Below are positions 23,235 through 36,395 of a DNA stretch of 64,000 nt, piece after piece; position 1 is the first letter of the stretch, and every line of letters starts with the position of its first letter. The notes beneath the pieces were generated by a model, which had not been told where the DNA came from, did not search any database, and worked only from the letters and a program-made list of their open reading frames with translations. The position numbers were made by a program, and so were the translations under genes. This DNA comes from Ceratothoa steindachneri (Eukaryota; Arthropoda; Malacostraca; Isopoda; Cymothoidae), in contig OZ018337.1 of the NCBI GenBank assembly GCA_963969495.1, forward strand, positions 82,542,148 to 82,606,147, in the 5' to 3' direction.

Positions 23235-25085
23235 TTAACACATTAAAGCCTTTTATCGTTGCATACGTTGCATATATGCAAAGTTTCCTTTACGTTTCCA
23301 AAATTGAAATAAAACATAAATTATATTTAAATTGACATGATTTTTACTCAAAAATTATCGATAAGCGATTGTAAAAATAAATTCAGCTATATAAATAAGT
23401 TTGAGAAAGCATCTGGCAACTCAGAAACATTCTGAAAACAAAGCAGTATTTGGAATAGCATCATGGCGTCTACCAGCAAGTAAGTACCTATTTTCGAATT
23501 ACATTTTTAGTTAGTTATATATACGATTTTTCAGATATATATCATTTATTGTATTTGAAAGAGGTTCATTCATATTTATAAATCATTCAATGCATGATTC
23601 TTTTTCATTTCCGTGTTTTTTTCCTTTTTTTCCAACATGAAATCTCGTGTTACACATATGCAACACCAAGTCATTAGGCTGTCTAAGAAGGTTATCTTTC
23701 AATATTAATTTTCCTTTATTTATCATTAAATGCATAACTAATATGATATCTTTTTATCATTTTTATGATTTAATTTATGATTGAATTATGATTTAATTAT
23801 CTTTACATTAACAATTCTTGATTTTTATATAATTTAGCAACAATTACTTATATTTTTTTTCACTGCAAGGTCAGTCTCTTTGAAAGAAAAGTTGAATATT
23901 CTTGATGAAGGAGATGGCAATGAAGATGATTTGGATCGGATCTACATGGAACCTCCTGAAGCAAGAATTGAATGCGATGAAGACTCTGGTGATGAAAATG
24001 GTGGTTTAATTAATACTCTCTAGCAATCAGCTTCGTTCAAGGAGCATAGCTTGTTTTCGCAGTGGTAGGCGTATTAGTGAGGAAGACTTCATTCCAACAG
24101 AAACTCACCCAAAGAAGAAAAAGAAGAAAATATCCTGGGTAAATAACGATATCAGCAGTGCAAGTATGATTTTTCCTCCTTCAGATTACTCGAGTTATAG
24201 TGACCAATCGCCAACATCTCTTTTTTAAAAATTCTTTGATGAAAAAGTCTGGAAATTGCTCGTAGAGGAAAGTTCCCGGTATGTTTTATTTTTAAATCTT
24301 TCCGATCTCAAGATTTCTGCTAATGAATTCAGGGGGTTTATTGGGATTCTTTTGCAAAGTGGCTATAATAATCTTGCATCACAGATGCTCGCAATGAATT
24401 ATTAGTATGTAATGCTATAAGAAGGGATAGTTTCTTGCAAATCAAAAGTTTTGGCGATAGTAGAAATTTTTCCTCTCAAGATAAAATGTGGAAACTTCGT
24501 CCTTTCATGGACATCTTACAAGAAAACTTTGCCAAAAATTTCCAGCCGGAAATGAATACATATATCGTATGATGAAGCGATGATTGAATATTATGGGAAG
24601 CATGGTTGCAAGCAGTTTCTAGGTCCAAAATCAATTCGTTTTGGTTTCAAAACTTGGTGTATGAATACCATTCAAGGCTATCTTAGTAATTTTAATGTAT
24701 ACCAAGGCAAAAACATAAAATTAAATTAAAACTATGAAGGTAACTTGGGAAAGTGTGCTGCACCATTGGCAACAATTATTGAGAGTCTTCCTAAATTCAA
24801 GAAGAAGTTTTTGTATCATTTGTACTTTGATAATTTGTTTACAAGCACAGATTTATTATGCTACCTAAAAAAACGAAATTATTGTGGAAAGGAGACTATT
24901 AGAGAAAACAGAATTGATAAAAGCTGCCCTCTTTCAAACTCAAAAGATCTTAAGAATAAGGCTCGTGGAGAATGTGAATATGCCAGAAATGCTGGGAATA
25001 ACATCCTTTTAGTACGTTGGTTGGATAACAATGTTTTGTCAGTTTCCTAAAATGTTCACGGCATTACTCCTGTTGCGAAGGCGAA
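23235..25085 (+). mobile_element. piggyBac element, left end present, right end missing
   Basis: A TTAA at 23235-23238 is followed by CACATTAAAGCC and a subterminal palindromic GTTGCATATATGCAA. This resembles the TTAA-CCCATTAAAGCC ends of piggyBac elements. The transposase remnant lies downstream. Homology fades near 25085, and no inverted GGCTTTAATG copy is seen on the right, so the 3' end is lost. Confidence 0.7.
23463..25085 (+). pseudogene. piggyBac transposase pseudogene with a possible intron
   Basis: An ATG at 23463 opens a 17-nt exon ending at GTAAGT (23480). A T-rich tract and CACTGCAAG end a 390-bp intron at 23869, and splicing would continue in frame with SVSLKEKLNILDEGDGNEDD, an acidic N-terminus. 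A basic KKKKKK stretch follows, then [80 protein letters not shown], and LYHLYFDNLFTSTDLLCYL. This is the piggyBac DDE domain; the first two catalytic Asp (YDEAM, FDNLF) are present. Sequence after VHGITPVAK is lost, so the third Asp is missing. At least five stops or frame changes break the frame. The longest open block is 24745-25050. A dead copy; the intron is unusual for this family. Confidence 0.85.
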
Positions 25086-25089
25086 GATT

Positions 25090-28000
25090 ATTTTATATTT
25101 TGTTTATATTCTATTAATTTGGTTATGAAGATTTGTATAATAGCTGGGTGATGTGAAGATATTTTCTTGGTTACACATAATAATTAAGTGGCTAAAGAAA
25201 CCCGTATCTATATTAGCTCGTCTCTCTCCCCCTGATATTTATAAACCTGTTACTAAAATTCCAATTTTATCTATGTTCGATTTTGGACAATTTAGACATG
25301 AAAGTGCGTACAAACTATTCATTGTGGTTATGATTAAACGTCATACTTATATTGTCCTTTTTTATATATTATTATAATATTCTTGTTAATATTAGTGTAT
25401 GAATCGTGAGCAATATAATAAATATTTTGTGCTCTGAAATGAAATTAGAATAAACCTTAGCGGATAATTCAATTCATTACTGTAATAAAATTAGGTTTCT
25501 CTTGAAGGAGTCAAGGAATAAAAAGACGAAATCCGCTCTGGATTCGAAACAAAACTACGAGTTTCTTAATGGATATGTTGTCGCGTGAATGAAAATATGC
25601 AGATATGTGGATTTGAAATTGTTGCTTTACCGCATATAGAGTCAATTATTTGAAAATTAATCCAAGATTCTTAATGGTAAGGGACTCATCTCAACTATTT
25701 TTGCAAAACTTATCTCGATTTTAAAGTTAAAGAATTGATTCCGCATGAATTTATATAAGTAGGAAATCTAAAATTAGGAATGATAATAGACTTAAATATC
25801 TATTTAAAAGGCCTCCTTTCTAGAAGAATTATGTGATTGAGGGAATTTAACAAACCGTAAAGTAGGAAAATTTCAAACCTATTAAACTATTTTACTTCAT
25901 ACCAAAACCACATATTTATGTGATTATGCAAAATAATTCTTATTAAAGAGATGAATGGAAATATTTTCCTGCTGCTGAATATTAATGGAAACTTTGCCGG
26001 AATTTGAATAGATGAAACTGATAGGGGCATTTTTATGGCTGCGACTACTCTTTATTTCTCAACACGATTCGTCCTTGAGGATAATTATTTTATGTTTAAA
26101 TTCTTCTCATAAGAATTGAGGCCAAATTTGAAAATAATTCTACAGATTTGTATTTAGTTTACGGGTAAAATATGAGGTCTAAGTTAATTTAAGAGACCAA
26201 ATCTGCCAATGACCCGAATATGTGCATAATATCAAACAATTTGAGTTGATCAATAAGGAAAAAGTTAAAGATCGCTCGGGTTGTGCTCACTTGTGGATCA
26301 ATTGGATCACATACCACTGAATTCCCGAGAAGAATTATTACATCCTTTCTCTTGGGAATGGACCAGAGCCACATAGCATATTCTGAGGGAGGGAAAGAAA
26401 TAGAGAGCGAACACATCTATTGCGTCAGTCTCGACAGAGTGACATCAACAGGGATGCAATAGTAAAAGAGGGAAATTTGGAAATAATGTTCACAGGAATG
26501 AAAAGAAAGATAAATTAATGTTTATAACATTTAGTTATTTTAACTTCAATAAAAATAACAAAAAGGACAATTTATATCTGGTGAAAATGGCTCTAATCAT
26601 TTAAATAGTTGTTGCAGGTTCAATCATAATGGCAGCGCAACACATTGTGGTGTGACAATTGTCAATACCTTTGTTGCTTAATTTTACCAAGTAAATAAAT
26701 CCCACATTCATACACCACCCTCATCACTTCATCAATATATCAATCCTTTGAATGGTATTTAAGTTACTTGTTTGGAAGTTTTCCTAATTTTCATATACAA
26801 TATAGAATTATAATTCAATATACAATACAAGAGGAGCAGTTTTGCCACTCCTCCTTACAGAAGGAGTTTTCGTTTCGCTGGCAGACTTTTGGTCTCCGGC
26901 CTACGGACGATCAGGATTCTTTTTTCCTCCATCTAAATTTGCCCTACTAATTTCTAGAGCCAAATTTTTTAAATTTTTTGAACTTCACCATTAGTAATTG
27001 CTTAAGTTTTAAAAAATTCACAAACATTCGATACTTATATTTATTTTAAACTTGGCCATTTTAGTTTTTGATATATAAAGGAATTATAAGAAATAACTTT
27101 GATAAAAATTTTAAATCTACTTAGGTGACAACGAAACTAAAAGAAAAAAATCTTATTCAAACCTTCAAAAAAACTCCTTAAAATATAGGGTTATGGAGGA
27201 TGACATCGTGGAATGGACAAAACTATAAATGAGGGATGGATAAGAAGGATAGCGGACACTAAGTATCCTGATTATTCTAAATGGACATCGACACAAAATA
27301 ACGAGATGATAACCATGAGAACGAGTTACTATTCATTGTCTCACCTAATTGAACATAATTAGCACATCAAATAAGATCTCCTTTAGTAATGCACATGTCA
27401 TCCTATTTTACTCTTTTTCTTACACCGTCACGACAACTCTTGCATTTATATGTCTGAAACAACACCGTTTCCTCATCCATCGATGTCAACCACCCTCCTT
27501 CAAACAGAATGAGAGTTGGCTTCGTTTCTGTTCAAACTGAGATGAATTTAAAATCATTCAAGAATGGAAAAACGTTCATCTAATTCTAAAATGCTTACCT
27601 TAATCCATAGCTAAGATATCCTTTCAACAATCCTAGAGTATTAAGGCAAACAAGATGACCTTAATTTGAATTTAATAGAGGAAATGAAGAGAAAACTGGT
27701 GTAATTATATGGAAGAGGACAAAAGAGAGAACAAACAAATCGAAATAGAAAGTGTGTCTAGAGATTATATACAATAGCTTTTTGTGTCTCATAAAACTTT
27801 TTAAAACTATTTAGTTTCATCTACGTTTCTGAATAAAATAATCAAAATTTAGTTTTAAAAAGTAAATATTTCCCAGGCATTACATTTTATACTCGATATT
27901 ACGAAATTTGACAGAAAACGAGCCTCTGCACATCTTTGGTAAATAAAAACCAATTTTGAAAGAAGAAATAAAACATTAAGACTTAAGCTAAAGGGAAGGA

Positions 28001-29433
28001 CGTCAGGTGAAGTAGGCTAATATATGATAAAAAGGTGGATGATTGATGATCCCATGTAATTGTTGGGGGAAAGGTCCTAGAAAAAGTGCAATTGGATGAT
28101 GGCATCAAATGTATTTGTATCCCTGTTTTGGGGGAAAAATCTGTCCTTGTTACAAGAGATAGTAAATGAGGATGAAGAAGTCACTTTACTTTATGCAAGA
28201 TAATGATCCTCCTCCTGCTTTCGAGTTCTTTCGGCAATCATTAAAATTGACATATTTTATAAGAGACTCAATCCTGGACTTGCCTACCAAATGATGCGGG
28301 CTAATTTGAATGGAAATCTTGTCTATTATAATTAAAAATTATTTTTCATTTAATGCGCTTCCTACTATTTCTTACAATTGCTTTATACACATAAGTTGTA
28401 TACACTGGTTTTAAAATGTTATTATATGCTTTTTATATATATTTTGATAGAATATTGTATGTATTCAAATTATTTTCATCGACAAATGATTGCTTTAAAA
28501 TAAAATATTCATTCATCAAATAATTTTTCTTATTTTCTTCTCATATTTCATTAAGATTATAAAGTTTTACATTCTATTTTCTGCTCATATTCTTCTTAAC
28601 TCCCTCAAGAACATTACATATTCAGCTATTTTTATAGAGCGTTTAATAATTTAATTATAATTTCTAGCAATTATTTATATAAGGAAGACAAGAGTAATAA
28701 TAAATTTTGACAATTTTAATTGGTAGAATGTGATGATTAACCTCAATTCCTAACAATTCATCTTTAATACCTCAAGTAGAAGTACGAGGCTAAAAACAAT
28801 ACAAGTTACAGAGCCACGCTTTGGTGAAGCTATCAATTTTCAAATATAGATCTAAACAAGAATTCAAAATTATCAGAGAAAATTTAGAATAAATAAGGAA
28901 ATCAACTTAAATATTCTAAATATAACATTAAGATTATCTGTGTATTATAACTGAATGTAGAAATTTTAAATTATACATTTATACAAAGATGACTTTAATT
29001 CTTTTCTCTTTTAAAGAATGAATTCAATTTATTCGTTTGGCCAAACAAGGACAAAAAGTGAAGATACTATGAACAGTAAAATGAAGATGTTTACTATCTT
29101 TTTCAAAGAATAGTGTATTTCAAATCTTCCAAATAGGCACGCCAAAATGTGCCCAGGAAGACAAAGCTAATCAATGATCGTTTCTTGTTGTGTCTGGCGT
29201 GTCGATTTCAAATGACTTTTCCATTTTAACTTTATCCAAAAGGTAAAAGTTTGCAAAAATTTAATTTATTTCCGTCTCAATTTTTATTTCTGAAGGAATT
29301 TAGAGTGCATTTCTAGCCTCATTCATGACAATGGAGTCTCAAATACCTAAATTGGTGGTTTGAGAATGAATTTCACCTATAATAATTTTACACCGCAAGA
29401 GTTAAAGGGACGAGAGTATCATGTATTTTATAT
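25090..29433. other. No gene recognised over 4.3 kb
   Basis: AT-rich. A 74-codon frame at 25153-25377 follows the piggyBac remnant without visible homology to it. A B-box-like GTTTCGAATCC on the minus strand at 25550-25540 lacks a clear A box. Other frames (26189-26416, 26768-26950, 27349-27540) look like chance. Confidence 0.45.
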
Positions 29434-29438
29434 GTATG

Positions 29439-30415
29439 TGTCGTTGAATGAGCCAGACATATACGTTACTTCTACCCGATATTCGTGGTCACTCAAGGTC
29501 AAACGGGTTAGCTTGTCTTAACTCTGGTCGAGACAGAGATGGGAGATCGAAGTAGGGGAGGCGAGACCAGTGCGAAGGATTTAAACTCAAAAGAGTGAGT
29601 GCAGTTGGCCGATATTAAACTAATGAAGGCTGCGGCTATGTGAATTATGAGAAAGTAGGAACAAATATTCCTTAATATTTACAAGATTATACACAATAAA
29701 TAGAATAAATAAAATAATGGCAATAGATACTAGATGAATACAAGAATCGAATTAACTGAGCAACTCAGTGCGTGCTCAAGGGTGGGGGGACAGGGGCGAG
29801 CGGCAATACGAGCCTCTGTACATACACACAGAGGGATGACTGGCAGGGTAGCCACAGATGATTCGTCTCAGCCTGGCTTAGGTATGAAACAAGGGATCGG
29901 ATGGTTAATTGAGGGACTTTAACCAAGGAGAGTGTAACCTCTAGTATTAACATTAATTGGAGGGAGTATTCGTGCTAAACGAAATATAAGGAAACCTAAG
30001 TAGGGCCAAGTGAATGGAGCTCAGATCCTTTAGTATAATTCTAGCCGTCGGCTCGTCAAGAAAAGGGAGCACGAGTGAGAATGACGTGTTTCCTTCTAAA
30101 AGGCATGCCTCTACTGTCAATAGACGATTGGAGCCAACAATATATAGGGACCAACCGGAACCGTAACTGCCTCGGCCCAGGAGGGGGGAAATCTCTCCAA
30201 CAACTAGCACGGTGCTTGAGGGACGGGAAGTACTCCTGCGTGGGTTTTTTGATAACACCATGGTTGACGACAGAAGCCCGCGTTCGAGATTCCAATCCCA
30301 GGCATATCACAGAAAGCAGTTCTTTATTCTGACTGTTCTCACGATCCTCGCTGACATGGATTGACCTCGTGCCTAACCTCGCTGGTTCGAAGGGGCACAT
30401 GGCGGCAAGGAGCCA
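29439..30415 (-). mobile_element. Solo Gypsy-type LTR on the minus strand
   Basis: A perfect 5-bp duplication GTATG flanks the unit (29434-29438 and 30416-30420). Read on the minus strand it begins TGGCTCCTTGCC and ends CATTCAACGACA, one change from the ATTCTACGACA terminus of the other LTRs here. The 30 bases before that end also resemble theirs (GTAACGTATATG). The GC-richer composition coincides with the limits. Short overlapping frames inside (29734-29953, 29953-30400) are taken as incidental. No internal region is left. Confidence 0.75.
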
Positions 30416-30420
30416 GTATG

Positions 30421-31030
30421 TAATGAGTGAACTTGTGAAAAGAATAAAGATGAATGATTTTGCTAAATATATTACCTTGAAAGTATAGTCGTTATTTCTT
30501 TATAAAAATTGCACACTTCTCTATTACTTCAGTTTTTTCATTACTTTTAGTCTAAATTTTTCTCCCTTTGCAAAGTTAAGGTGCGTTCGCTTTCTTGGAA
30601 ATTACCGAAATTGCATTAACAGAGAAATTAACCAAACAATTTAGAGGGTATAAGATTTTATTTAGTTGGAATTATCATCCCTGCACAAAGCTACACTAAG
30701 TCCAAAAAATAATCGTACCTTTACATAATACCAACATTTTGCCAATAGTTCAAGAACCGTTTATGAAAGCTCCAGAAATTTGAATACATTGAGAGACATA
30801 ATATATACCAAGTTGAAAAAACTAATAACACCAGAAAAAATTACAAGCAACTTTGATTTATATACGTCCATTTATATACGCCATATTTGTCAAATTATGA
30901 CACAAATTTGAAATCACACAACTAGTTTATGTGACCGTTTAGTAGATTCGACAAGTCAGAAATAGTCAAGAAGTCCTATTAATCTTGTCTTCGGCCTTGA
31001 CACCTCAGCACTCATATTTTACAAAAGTTG
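30421..31030. other. No gene; possible Tc1 left end
   Basis: AT-rich. ACTAAGTCCAAAAAATAATC at about 30694 resembles Tc1-type termini and lies 340 bp upstream of the Tc1 remnant, but no inverted mate was found. Confidence 0.3.
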
Positions 31031-31035
31031 GCGAA

Positions 31036-31910
31036 ATGTCATCTGATATCAAATCGAAAATAGAAGTGAAACGCAAAGCTAAGACCAGCTACAAGAAGAT
31101 TTCTGAAGAATTTGGCCTCCGATGAAGTGGTTAACAAAAAAGATAAAGGAATTTAAAACAACTGTAAATTTCTTTCTAGCGGATCTTCCTCGAAAAATCC
31201 CCCTACGCACCGTTTGAAGGATCCTTAGATCGATTAAAACTAACCTATTGATACCTAGAGTGATACCAATCAGTTAGAAGAAAATGGCATAAAATAAGAG
31301 GGAAACGTGTCAAATATGTTGTATAAATCATAATTACATGGAAGACGTCGCTGGAAGACACTTTCATTAAAAAACATACACTTAAAAGCCAGTCTGAACT
31401 ACGTCAATTTTAGAAGTGTTCAAAATTCGAAAGATACGTGATAAAATCTGATCGGACGTAAATTCAACTCTTAGGTATAAAAGTGGCGACAAATGTCAAG
31501 AAAAACATTGTTCCCACAATAAACTATAGAGTAAATCAATAAAGTTTTAGGGTATTTTCACTGTACTGTTGAGGGTAAAGTTTAGAATAATGCAGAAGAG
31601 GTTCTTTACAATTATACTTAGAGTGATAATTGTAAGTATGTCCTCTCAAGTTTAATGATTTTCAGCATGACAACACTCCCAAAATACATCAAAATTTGTC
31701 TGATCCTGGTGGCCAGAAGCTAAAATAAGCGTTTCGTTATGAGAACTGTAGTCATCAGCCCCCATTTCGATAGATATTTAAGGGCATGAGCTGAAGGTCC
31801 TTGTCCATGCAGGACGAACCAAATCTCTAAGCTATTGGAGAAGTATGCCTCATAGTACATTCGTCCCAATGCCTCGAAATTTCGATACTTTACATTAAAT
31901 ATTTCAGAAA
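31036..31910 (+). pseudogene. Tc1-like transposase pseudogene
   Basis: It starts MSSDIKSKIEVKRKAKTSYK, then KISEEFGL, the N-terminal helix-turn-helix of Tc1-type transposases. Further on, in shifting frames, come VNKKIKEFKT, PRKIPLRTV, a degraded VIKSDRT where the first catalytic DE region is expected, KKNIVPTINYRV, then FQHDNTPKY. The last matches the FQQDN-PKH block that carries the second catalytic Asp. A weak MPRNFDTL near 31870 resembles the C-terminal box. Many stops and frame changes show long inactivity. Length (about 875 bp to the tail) is near that of a full Tc1 coding region. Confidence 0.7.
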
Positions 31911-31949
31911 CTATAGTTATTAGAACGCGTATTAATACTTATTCTAGTT

Positions 31950-32890
31950 AATGTAAAGACAAAGTAATACAAACTATTCAAGAAATTTGGTAGTAAAAAA
32001 TAATACGCAATAGAGGGAAGAACGGTCCCTAAAGGAGGATCAAAAGGCAGCAACAGGATTTATCGATCGCTTAATTTGAACGAATAAACTTCTATATATA
32101 TTAATCTTTTCCTCATATTTTTCATTTAAAATAAATGAAATTAATCAATTAAAAATTGATACGTGAACTACACCGAACAAAAGTTATGATAAAACAACTC
32201 GTAAATTAAACTTCTGAGCTAATGAGAGGTCATAAACTGATAATTAATCACAGAAGAGCAAAGGAACGAGACCTCAGCATGCAATCGAAAATCCAACGTA
32301 GCGTTTGGAGATTCACATCGTTCCCTTTAGGTATTTGGTCTAAAATACGATTTTTCAAATACTCTGACGTCTCGGCTTAAATATTTACAAGAGGAAGACA
32401 TTTTTTATTTTGTAAGCAACAGTAGTCCTGGCTTGAGCATCTTTTTTTTATTATTTAATAAAAGCAGACAATATAAGGTAGTATATGAAAAGCAAAAATA
32501 AAAGAAGGTAGAGTGGAAAGAAAATATCTCACAGGACATTTTCTCACAATCTCTTATCTTTAAAGTTTAAAACAAGAGAATGAGGATTATGCAAAACCAT
32601 TTATCAATCTAGAATGACTACAAAATGCCAGAGCAAAATATGTAAAGAAAATGACCATTACCTAATTGTTGGAAAACGACGTGCAATATTTGAATTTATT
32701 CGCCCTCGCGCGAATTGCTTGGGGCAGAGGGTCAATAGCGAACTGAGGTAGTTCTTGTGTTAGAAAGAAAGAATCGAGGTACCGTAGAAGGTGGGAAGAG
32801 GAAATATAATTTCTTTTCTCTCATATTATTTTTGCCCACTATACCATGAATCCCAGGGGTTAGTTTTTGCCACCTTATGGACAAACTAGT
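31950..32890. other. No gene recognised
   Basis: AT-rich, no supported structure. Confidence 0.45.
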
Positions 32891-32891
32891 G

Positions 32892-33360
32892 TTTAGTCTC
32901 AGAATTTTGGATGAGTTTATGCATCAGGGCTCGATAATGGCGTCATTTTCTTGCCTTGATCTGCCATTGTGTTCTACGGATGCACAGCTTGATTTAGAAT
33001 GGGACGTGGTCGATGATGTCAGGGTAGTGACCACTTTCATTGTCAACTAGCATTTTATTCGGCAGCTCCCCTGGAGTTGAAAGTGAGCGCGAGGAGTGTA
33101 GCTCGCTGGGTGATCCCGTTGAGTTTTTTTTAGGAACTTCTGCCAAACAGTGTAACGGAGCGGTCTCTAATTTGTCAATTAGTTTATTTTGGAAACAAAA
33201 AGTCCTGTTCCCTGTGCTGATGGTTTAGTGCCATTGAAATCAGGTGTTTGATTTGAGGCTTCAACACATCTGTGACAGACTTTGCTGGGAATTCGATAAG
33301 CATATGTCTGCAGTACGGTTGGATATATGGGCTACCTTATATTTCCTAAATAAAAGGGAG
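32892..33360 (+). other. Coding-like stretch of unknown origin
   Basis: Composition is more balanced here than on either side. One frame is open at 32892-33050 (FSLRILDEFMHQGSIMASFS, LDLPLCSTDAQLDLEWDVVD). A second takes over at 33040-33228, and the same second frame reads on after a stop as LRLQHICDRLCWEFDKHMSA, VRLDIWATLYFLNKRES (to about 33362). The chain of frames suggests a decayed protein, but I recognise no family. Confidence 0.3.
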
Positions 33361-33726
33361 TCATAAACTCATTAGAACAAAGCAGAAGATAACCGTGTTT
33401 ATAAAGAAATCGTTTTAATTTTTCACCTTTCAAATTGGGCGCTGTTTTTGGAACACCCTTTTTAAATCTGTTTTGAGATAAAGGATTAGGCAATTGAAAA
33501 CTTTAACCTTCTTTTAAAAGAAATGATAAAGTTATAGCGGAATTCTATCTAAGATGAGTACAAGGAAGTTCATATTCGTAATGAAGAATGACTATCACAG
33601 TAAAATAATATCTCAAAAATATTTTCACCTATTCATCCAAGTCATCTAAAAATGGATGTGTAAACTTGTGGCAGTGCTTGTTCAAATGATCCTTAATGCT
33701 TCACTTCCTTAGATGTTTGGCTTGTA

Positions 33727-33752
33727 CAGTCATGGCTAAAAGTTTTAGGACT
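33727..33752. mobile_element. Possible Tc1-type terminal repeat
   Basis: Directly after a TA stands CAGTCATGGCTAAAAGTTTT, which resembles the CAGT..TGGCCAAAAGT termini of some Tc1-like elements. No inverted partner or transposase was found nearby, so it may be a stub or chance. Confidence 0.35.
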
Positions 33753-33759
33753 ACTCTAT

Positions 33760-36090
33760 TTTTTTTTATATAATAATATGAATAAAAATATTCTAACATT
33801 ACATTTTGGTTTATTATGACGGTATTATAATTTAGAGCCTAAATTCATTGTATTCACAAATATAGTCAATTGATACGCGCAGTGAATATTTACAATGAGC
33901 TCCATTTTATTTCAGGACAAATTTAATTCATTTTGTGATGCAAAATACCAAATTTGTGATGATATCTTGACTGATATTTCTTGCTTTCTTAGATACACAC
34001 CCGCGACTGTCACAATTGTGTGCGAAATAATGATCAACTAACAGTTTAATTATCGATACGAATTATCTATTTGGGTTCAAATACAAGCATTCCCCGGACA
34101 AGGCTGCAGAGTCCGATGTTATTTTCAGTCAAGAACTTTGTCATTGATTTTGATTTGTGAGGATATGCGCTATTATGCCTAACATAGAGTTATCATCCTC
34201 AAGTTGGTCCTGAACTGTTGTGAAAAGTTTGCTGATGAAATTCATTTTGGTACCGTTTTGAGCTACTTGAAATGTTCTTGGGCAAACCTATTAGCGCTAT
34301 AATTCCTTGAGGTGAGAATCAGTCCAAGACATCGATAGTGTCCGGAGGAGTCATCATGGATAGTGTTTGGATAAGCCATCATGGATAGTGTCCGGATGAG
34401 TCATCATGGATATGGGTTATGACTCGTGAGAGTGAAAGTGCTCCGCTTTTTTCCTACTAATGACAGTTCTTCAAGAAGCTCGGAAAATGCGTAAGTGAAT
34501 TTCATCATTTAATAACACTTAGATGAAAACCTTTGCCATTTTGGTTAATTATTATTTTAAATCCATTATACGAATCAGTTTCGCAATTCGAATTTTACAA
34601 TGTTCTTTGTTTGAAATTTTCTCTCTTTTCACTGATCTTTTAATCGTTTTTTCATCAGTCCTGAAAAAGTTCATATTTTTATTGGTGAAAGCGAGACTAA
34701 TTTGGAGGTTTTCCTTACTAATTTTGTGTCTATATAAAACAAAATGTGATCTTCAAACAATTTAAAATTAGGTCATTAAACAAAATTCCATTTACATAAT
34801 GGAAAAATGACCATTAATAGTTTTGATATTTCATAGTTTGATTTTTCGTTAATTTAAAAAACTTATTAAAAGTTGTCTTAATACACTCTTCATTCTATAT
34901 ATTTAGCCTTTATAATTGCATTCATTCACGAATTTCATCTCCATTTGCATTATTCTGTTTTAAGTAAATTTCTATTTTTCCAGTTAATTACTACTTATTT
35001 GGTTTCTTTTTGTCCTCTTTCGTAATAATCAGCTAAGAGCGAAGAGTAAAAGAAGCGCATAGATTCCCATGTAAAGATATTGATTTTGCCTTTTCAAAGT
35101 CGACCTAATATCCATTAAGGTGTCAAACAAAACTGACATTGAAATACTTGCATATATACGCACGTCTTATATATGCGCATATATTGTGTATTTTCTAATT
35201 AAGGGGAGTGAAAATTTGCGCCGAACATAATCACTGGAGGCTTTTTGAAAACTTTATTGAAAAGAATGTGATTAAACTTCTACCAACATTTACTGAGGTG
35301 TAAATCTTTGTTAGACGACTAAAATTAATTCATTACTCGTTTTTTCTAGTGAAACACTTTTTCTGACCTCTTTGAATATGGAATTGTACTTAGAAATGGC
35401 ATGAATTTTTATATTATAAGTGGTTAAAAATCGTTCTGACTTCTTCCTGCATATAATGACATCAATATATTTTGAAGATCCATATCTTCTTTATTAGGTT
35501 AAATGAAGAAACACAAATAATGATTTGAAAATGTTTTAATTAAATGTATTAATTAGATTTAAGAAAAAACTGTTATGTTTTGTTTATTTTTACATATTTC
35601 GGCGCTCAGTAGGAAATAATCTGCACATTTGAAAACAAGGTCTGCCGATCAATGTGGTTTTCTCTCAGTTATTCTGATTTATCATGTAAAGAGCTTCAAA
35701 ATTTTCATAATTCCTAGACTAACCTTTCGAAGACCTAGACAATTATAAAATTCGAAGAGAATGTAAAACAACATAAGGGTTTAAAATTTCCATAGAATCG
35801 GTCAAATAGTTATGATATTATTACAAAAACAAAAAGAAAGCACAACGGTGACCGACGGATCGACATATTGAAATATAGTGTCACACGCGACTAAAAGAAG
35901 TCCACTGCTGTTAGGGTGATTTCAGAGTTGATCAACCACACCTTTACTTCGTGTTGACCAGTTTGATACAATAGGAGGACTAAATTTCCCTAAACCTCTG
36001 CTTTCCAATATCAATTATAAAAAGCAAAAAGCAATTGTAAAACGGAACAAAATAACGAGGAAGTTTATTAAGTCTAAAGAATCATTCCTC
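33760..36090. other. No gene recognised
   Basis: AT-rich apart from the 25-bp tandem repeat at 34334-34408. The 80-codon frame at 34523-34765 is hydrophobic and probably chance. Confidence 0.45.
34334..34408. repeat. 25-bp tandem repeat, three units
   Basis: GATAGTGTCCGGAGGAGTCA plus TCATG repeats at 34334, 34359 and 34384. The second copy reads GTTTGGATAAGCC in the middle. A partial fourth GATA follows. Confidence 0.93.
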
Positions 36091-36097
36091 CTTCTTT

Positions 36098-36395
36098 TCG
36101 ATCTTCAGTACCTCTTTACTTCCTTCTTCATTCTTGTCTATCCTCAGTTCCTTCTTTACCTCATTATTCCTGCCTTTCAATATTTAGTAGCTCTTTACCT
36201 CTTTCTTCCTGTCTGTGTATCTTCAGTACCTCTTTACCTCCTTATTCCTGCCTTTCGATCTTCAGTACCTCTTTACCACCTTCTTCCTGCTTGTGTATCT
36301 TCAGTACCTCTTTACCTTCTTCTTCCTGCTTTTCGATATTTAGTATCTCTTTCTTCCTGCTTCTGTATCTTTAGTACCTCTTTATTTCTTGATGC
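36098..36395. repeat. 39-bp tandem repeat, about eight units
   Basis: CTTCAGTACCTCTTTACC and its variants start at about 36103, 36142, 36181, 36221, 36260, 36299, 36337 and 36369. The usual period is 39 bp, i.e. 13 codons. On the minus strand the units read GGKEVLKIHKQEE and variants, a charged, coiled-coil-like repeat. Stops interrupt some units, so no intact protein is claimed. Confidence 0.9.

Noticed and set aside
29953..30400. Overlapping frames of 102 and 114 codons on the minus strand
   Set aside because: Inside the minus-strand LTR; no domain.
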